Of a stretch of DNA of 64,000 nucleotides, positions 58,901-64,000 are shown piece after piece (positions within the stretch are counted from its first letter, which is position 1; every line of letters begins with the position of its first letter). The DNA lies in the NCBI RefSeq assembly GCF_949628215.1, contig NC_134282.1, positions 11,096,223 through 11,160,222 on the forward strand. Direction: 5' to 3'. The notes under the pieces are model-generated. The model was not told the origin of the DNA. It did no database searches and was given only the letters and a program-made list of their open reading frames with translations. Source of the DNA: Phalacrocorax aristotelis. Lineage: Eukaryota > Chordata > Aves > Suliformes > Phalacrocoracidae. The position numbers were made by a program, and so were the translations under genes.

Positions 58901-60500
58901 TCATTCCATTACATGGGCTTCCTGCATCAAGTAATGACTCTGGCAATGAGCTTAGTAGAACTACTTTTGTAATTTGATTGGGCTTTCATCACTAGGGGGC
59001 TAATGGTTTTAGACTGTAGTGGTTTACCTATCATTTCCTGCTTATAATATCAGAGTACAGTTCAGTTTTGCTTTTATGTTTCTTTTGCAGTAGAAATATA
59101 TGTTAAATGTTTCTATCTCAAATACGATGTGGTGCTGTTTCAGCATGTTTTAAGTCAGGCAGACATGTTCAACAGCCTGTATCCGCCAAGTAGAGAAAAT
59201 ACTTTGGAGGTAAAAAAAAAAATAATAAAAAGACATTCACATTGGCATTTAGCAGATGCCCACATGGCAATTCATTATTGCTTCGATTGCTGCTTTTATT
59301 AGTTTAGGATGAACCTACCCTAGATGCGCATATCCATAAAGTTTCACTTCAAGACCCATGGCATTGCATGTTTTTCTTCCAGCTGCTGGGAATCTGCACT
59401 GACGCTCAGTGTCCTGTGACTTCAGGTATGATGTCAAAGTGAGGTTTGTGATTCAGTCTGTGTGCCGCATGAACAACAGACAGGCTGCTGAAGCTCATTG
59501 AAATCTAGACCAGTAGCAAAGCTGTTGATTGTTGCCAGGTTTCAGAGGTAGGTAATCTATTTCATGGTTTATTTCTCTGAAAGATTCGTTTTGAACTTGT
59601 CAGTTCTTAACTGGTTATTTCAGCTGCCTACTGGGAGCTTGGCTGTAAGACCAAGTGATTAGGAGATGATTGATCATGGATCAGATTGAATTTAGGTGAT
59701 CTCCTTACCTCATGAGAGGTAAAAATGGGCAATTTAAAAATAACAAATTTGAACACTTTTCTGGACTGGAGTACTATACTAATAATTTCCTAGTAACCAA
59801 AAATATCAGGGACTAGATGAAAATAATCATAACTAATAATAATAAAGTATGATAAAATTTGCAATAAGCTTCAAAATTTTCCTTTAGAGAAGGATTCTCC
59901 CTGTTATAGATGGGATTTGCTACTAGTGACAGAATCCACTGCTGAATTACCTGATTCGTGCCAGATTCTTTTTGAAACCTGCAATGAATGCTTTTCATGC
60001 TTCAACATAATTTCCATTTTTGAAGCATAACAATACATCCTTTTACCATGAAGATGTCATTCCAAAGAGTTTGCGTTGACGAATGGTTATTTGGATTTCA
60101 TTATACAAGGGGATGAAATTCGCTGTAAAGAGGAACGAGGGCAATTGTGGCCATTGCCTGGCAGTGCTAAGAGGCGCTAGCATAGAAAGAAAATGTGGTA
60201 CTTCAGAGCAAAGCTGAGATTGTGGACAATACTCTGAAAATTCATTGACTGTTGGGCGCTTAGTTTGTAATGAGGGTGAAATAGAATTAAACCCTTTGAC
60301 AGGTGGGTTTGCACAGTGATCTCTATCAATGATGGAAAGAGGAGTGTAAAACAAGAGTTTACCCAGGGAAATGTCTAGATTCTGATCTAGTTATTTCCAA
60401 AAAATTGAAACTTTTCATTTATTAATATGAAGTCTTTCTCTGTTAATAATTACTTTGCTTATATTGTTTTATTTTTGAATTATTAGACTCATAATCCTAA
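52920..60500. other. gene-free stretch downstream of MRPL44
   Basis: About 7.6 kb is AT-rich without recognised exons, CpG island or clear transposon. T-rich runs occur near 55020-55045, and a short A run at about 57726-57738. Frames such as the 134-codon one at 53673-54077 on the minus strand have no recognisable content. Confidence 0.6.
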
Positions 60501-60507
60501 CCCTGAA

Positions 60508-61100
60508 TGTTGTGGTTTAACCCCATCAGCAACTAAGCCCCACACAACCACTCGCTCACTCCTCCCGGTGGGATGGGGGAGAAAATCAGAAGGGTAAAAG
60601 TGAGAAAACCAGTGGGTTGAGATAAAGGCAGTTTAATAGGTAAAGCAAAAGCTGTGTACGCAAGCAAAGGAAAACAAGGAATTCATTCACTGCCTCCCAT
60701 GGGCAGGCAGGTGTTCAGCCATCTCCAGGAAAGCAGGGCTCCATCATGCTCAGTGGTTATTTGGGAAGACAAATGTCTTCATTCCAAATGTCCCCCCCCT
60801 TCCTTCTTCTTCCCCCAGCTCTATGTGCTGAGCATGACACCATATGATGTGGGACATCTCTTGGGTCAGTTGGGGTCAGCTGTCCTGGCCGTGTCCCCTC
60901 CCAACCCCGTGTGCACCCCCAGCCCCTCGCTGGTGGGGTGGGGCGAGAGGCAGAAAAGGCCTTGACTCTGTGTAAGCCCTGCTCAGCTGGAACTAAAACA
61001 TCCCTGTGTTATCAATGCTGTTTCCAGCACAAATCCAAAACAGAGCCCCATACCAGCTACTGTGAAGAAAATTAACTCTATCCCAGCCAAAACCAGCACA
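60508..61100 (+). mobile_element. solo LTR of an avian endogenous retrovirus (copy 2)
   Basis: A 593-bp block starts TGTTGTGGTTTAAC and ends CCAGCACA. It closely matches 12740-13330 along its full length. Flanking strings CTGAA and CTGAG fit a five-base target-site duplication with one change. No primer-binding site or gag sequence follows, so it is a solo LTR and not the 5' LTR of the retroviral fragment 1.7 kb to the right. Confidence 0.87.
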
Positions 61101-62770
61101 CTGAGTTACCAAAGTTGTAGTCAGCACCTAGAGCCAGCCGCACAGCACTGAACAGCAGCTGTTCGCTAATCAGCACGGCTGGGCACAGACCTCCTGTATC
61201 TCTTGCCTGCATGTGTTGACATTTCAGTTGGGCATTTATCTGTGTGCACAAAGGTACATACAGGGAGCGAAAAATAAGCTGAAGGGTAGTTCTGGCATCA
61301 GAGCAATATTTATAAGCTGGCTATGAATACATTGAACCTGAAAAATTGGAAAACTGGACCTTAAGTAGTAAAGTACTGAGGTCTGAAACAATCCCACAGA
61401 AAGAGAAGCAGGATGCAAAAACCCCCTATGTATTCATAAAGTGGATCTCGATAATTTAGGAAGGTCAGGGTACACTTAAAGACCTGTAAGGGAGTGATAG
61501 TAACAGTGTCATATATTCTAACAATTACAAGAGACTTGATTAAAAGTTCTAAGTTGTAAAAAATACCTAATAGCTTCTGTCATGCTTTTGTTTCCATATT
61601 TGTGGTGATTTATTAATTGTCAGGTTCCTTTTCCCTGCCAGTTTTCCTCATTCATGGTACTCTGGAGGAACTTGTTTTAGTTTTTTCCATTTGTTTGAAA
61701 CTCGTGCGCATTGGGGGCTGTATTTCTTAAATCCCTGTGTTTCCGTCAGTAAGACGCTGCTCTTCAATAACTAGGGTATTGCTCTGAGCAGACAACATCC
61801 TGAATTTTTCATTCACTGTGGTGTTTCAGCATATTTATTCATTCTCGTCCATGAACTCCCTTGTCCACAAACCAAACTGGGGAAAAAAAACCAAAACAAG
61901 GTTTTGTTCTAGTCAGGCTGCAATAATGTTCTGAACGCTTACCCTTTTCCAGTTGCCAAAACACAGTAGGTGGAATATTACTATGCCCACCATGCCTTAA
62001 TTGTTAATTTGTTTATGCCTCTCTTGTGTTTTGGTTGTTTTTTTTTAAATTTAATTTATTTAAGCATGTAACCAGTAAATACGAAATATTCCTGTCATGT
62101 CATGGAAAAAGCTTCTTTTTCATGTCAAGTCATTTTAGTTAAGTCACATGCTGATGAGCATTTTTCTTTTTCCTCTTGGTTAAGAAGGAGTTTTTCTAAT
62201 TGGCAAATAGTTTCAAAATCTGCATTCTTAACTGCAATTCACCCACATTGTTTCAGGGAGACATGCCCGTCATTGCCACTTACCCAGAGAATGCATTCTT
62301 GAAAGGAATCTTAATTTTTTCTTCAAGCTGTTTTTATCTATAACTATGGCTTGCAGTGTTGAAAACAGTTCAAGGCAAGAAACTGCAGATGTTCTTGCTG
62401 CACAGCAGAATGTACAAGAGGCCTTAATGTCAGGGGATTCACTTTTCTTGTTAAATTAATTATTCTAAACAACATTTTGAGGGTTTGCCCTTTTACTTCC
62501 AAACTAAGTGACATGGCGATAAAGTGCGAATGTGTTACTAGTTTTTGCAGTATTTTTCCCATGTCTGGATTGAGATTAGGCTTCTCCTGCAGAAAACCTC
62601 CGTTAAGAGGATATTTGCAGCCACCAGGGATTATCTGTATCTGTTCACTGCAACTGTGCTGGCCTGTGCTACACTCTCCAGGGAATCTTTTATTTGTTGT
62701 GCGTCTTGCTTAGTGCTATTACTTTTTGTGGGGGTTGAATTTGCAAGTAACTTAGCACTGTTTGACAATG
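61101..62770. other. gene-free stretch between solo LTR and retroviral fragment
   Basis: AT-rich DNA with no recognised gene or repeat. The exact left boundary of the retroviral fragment could not be set. Retroviral similarity is visible only from about 62776. Confidence 0.55.
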
Positions 62771-62775
62771 TTTGA

Positions 62776-63288
62776 CACAGAGGCCTGTTTTGGACACCGG
62801 CCCCACCGCTGTCAGTTCCGAAAGGAACCCGGATTGCGCAATTAATACTTTTTCCAGCAATAGTACCGACAGCCAGTGAAACAAGCCGCGGCTCTGCTGG
62901 GTTTGGATCCACAGGGCAACCGGCTGTTTTTTGGACGTCAGATATCACGCGACGTTGTCCAACCATACGTGTAACCCTGTGGAATCCTACCGAGCAGCCA
63001 CAGACGAGCCAATGCACAATGCTAGTAGATACAGGCGCAGATGTTACAGTTATCACAGCCGAAGGTTGGCCTTCCACATGGCCTACAGCATCCCCAGCTA
63101 GCGGATTAGTAAGAGTCAGAGGCCTGTCCAGCGCATTTCAGAGTTCTACAATCCTCACGATAAAGACCCAAGAGGGAACGACATGTACTGTTCGTCCTTA
63201 TATCACACCAATTCCCATCAGCCTGCTGGGACGTGATGTGATGGGACAGTGCAGATTTACCATCTCCACCCCTGAAAATTTTCGGTAG
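62776..63288 (+). pseudogene. endogenous retroviral dUTPase C-terminus and protease
   Basis: One open frame runs from just after a TGA at 62773-62775 to a TAG at 63286-63288. The dUTPase part shows PKGTRIAQLI and the C-terminal GFGSTG motif (62899-62916). The aspartyl protease part has the active-site DTG at 63028-63036 within LVDTGADVTVI and the late GRD motif in LLGRDVMG. The N-terminal dUTPase motifs are missing. The protease part itself has no visible break, but nothing shows it is expressed. Confidence 0.85.
63276..63282 (+). other. pro-pol -1 ribosomal frameshift slippery site (A AAT TTT)
   Basis: The heptamer AAATTTT lies in the protease frame four bases before its TAG stop, and the polymerase continues in the -1 frame. 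The same heptamer serves as the pro-pol site in Mason-Pfizer-type betaretroviruses. A possible downstream stem pairs GAGGCA at 63297-63302 with TGCCTC at 63315-63320, although the 14-nt spacer is longer than usual. Confidence 0.7.
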
Positions 63289-64000
63289 CGGCCATCGAGG
63301 CACGACCGCCACTCTGCCTCAAATGGACAAGAGAGACCCCCGTACGGGTGGATCAATGGCCGCTTACCCAGGAAAAGGTCGGAGCCCTACAGAAGCTGGT
63401 CCAGGACCAGCTTGCACAAGGACACATGGTACCAACAAACAGTCCATGGAATTCCCCAGTATTTGTAATCAAAAAGAAAAGAGGAAAATGGAGATTGTTC
63501 ATGATTTACAGCAAATAAACACAGTCATAGAGGATATGGGCTCGTTACAACCTGGCCTACCATCACCTACAATGATTCCATCCAATTGGAATATAATCAT
63601 TGTCGATCTGAAGGACTGCTTTTGTACCATCCTGCTGCACCCAGACGATGCTCCAAAATTTGCTTTTTCGGTGCCAAAACTTAATAAGGGGGAGCCAATG
63701 GATCGATATCACTGGACTGTACTCCCTCAGGGAATGAAAAACTCCCCAACAATGTGTCAGTCATATGTTGCAAAGGCAATTCAGCCAGTTAGACAATGTT
63801 ATCCAAATATTTACATGTACCATTACATGGACGATCTATTGTTAGCGGGACCAACTCGTACTGTGCTCAAAGAGGCCCTTCAGGCCTTAAAGCAAGCACT
63901 GCAGGATGCAGGACTTCAGATAGCCCCTGAAAATATACAGACTGAACCTCCGTGGAGGTATTTAGGATGGAAAATTTTGGAACAAACTATCCAGCCTCAA
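63285..64000 (+). pseudogene. endogenous retroviral reverse transcriptase, N-terminal part, frameshifted
   Basis: The frame that starts in the -1 overlap shows [14 protein letters not shown] and [13 protein letters not shown]. Near 63495-63499 the similarity moves into another frame, consistent with loss of one base. It then continues open to the window edge with QPGLPSP, the catalytic IIVDLKD (Asp at 63605), LPQGMKNSPTMCQ and the YMDD box at 63824-63835. RNase H and integrase would lie beyond the window. This copy cannot make a full polymerase. Confidence 0.87.

Larger units (their letters stand above)
62776..64000 (+). mobile_element. class II (betaretrovirus-like) endogenous retrovirus fragment, truncated by window end
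   Basis: The order is dUTPase C-terminus, protease, a -1 pro-pol overlap, then reverse transcriptase, all on the plus strand. A dUTPase fused upstream of protease in one frame, with pol reached by -1 frameshifting, is the betaretrovirus/ERVK arrangement. No gag, 5' LTR or primer-binding site is seen to the left, so the 5' part is lost or rearranged. The reverse transcriptase frame is broken near 63497, so the copy is defective. Confidence 0.88.

Noticed and set aside
60508-63288. Reading the LTR at 60508-61100 as the 5' LTR of the retroviral fragment at 62776
   Set aside because: No primer-binding site or gag follows the LTR. It has its own flanking five-base repeat directly after CA, and 1.7 kb of ordinary AT-rich DNA separates the two.

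Overview
The window is nuclear DNA from a bird, most likely a neoavian species. The evidence is compact vertebrate genes with short exons and GT-AG introns, CpG-island promoters, 3' ends of CR1 LINEs (the dominant avian retroposon), and two copies of an avian-type endogenous retrovirus LTR. Three protein-coding genes lie in the same (+) direction: the 3' part of COL4A3, then complete MFF, then complete MRPL44. An endogenous retrovirus fragment runs off the right edge.

1-19,600: the last 19 exons of COL4A3 (collagen alpha-3(IV)), which encode about 755 C-terminal residues. These are interrupted Gly-X-Y repeats followed by the NC1 domain with all 12 cysteines. A long AT-rich 3' UTR follows. The introns contain a CR1 remnant and a sense-oriented solo LTR.

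19,600-22,250: intergenic, with no recognised gene. 22,260-23,360: a CpG island with an NRF-1-type site and a splice donor, interpreted as the MFF promoter and non-coding first exon. 27,617-46,726: eight MFF coding exons (mitochondrial fission factor, a tail-anchored DRP1 receptor). They include a 75-nt cassette exon next to an AMPK-site motif and an intron that appears to use a GC donor. An LTR-like element, two CR1 fragments and a perfect 21-bp inverted repeat lie between the exons or upstream of them.

48,720-52,883: MRPL44 (mitochondrial ribosomal protein mL44) in four exons under a second CpG island. Exon 1 carries an uninterrupted (GGGGCC)11 tract, translated as (Gly-Ala)11 just after the mitochondrial targeting helix. 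This is the most unusual feature of the window.

52,900-62,770: gene-poor, with a second solo LTR at 60,508-61,100. 62,776-64,000: a class II (betaretrovirus-like) endogenous retrovirus fragment with the dUTPase C-terminus, protease, a pro-pol slippery site and the start of reverse transcriptase, broken by a frameshift and cut by the window edge.

MFF and MRPL44 both act in mitochondria, at the outer membrane and the mitoribosome respectively. COL4A3 is an unrelated basement-membrane gene that is also next to MFF in mammals. MRPL44 directly downstream of MFF differs from the human order. No wholly new system was found. The best leads are the coding GGGGCC repeat, the MFF splice features and the intronic inverted repeat. 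All calls come from reading and translating the sequence by eye; nothing was searched against databases.
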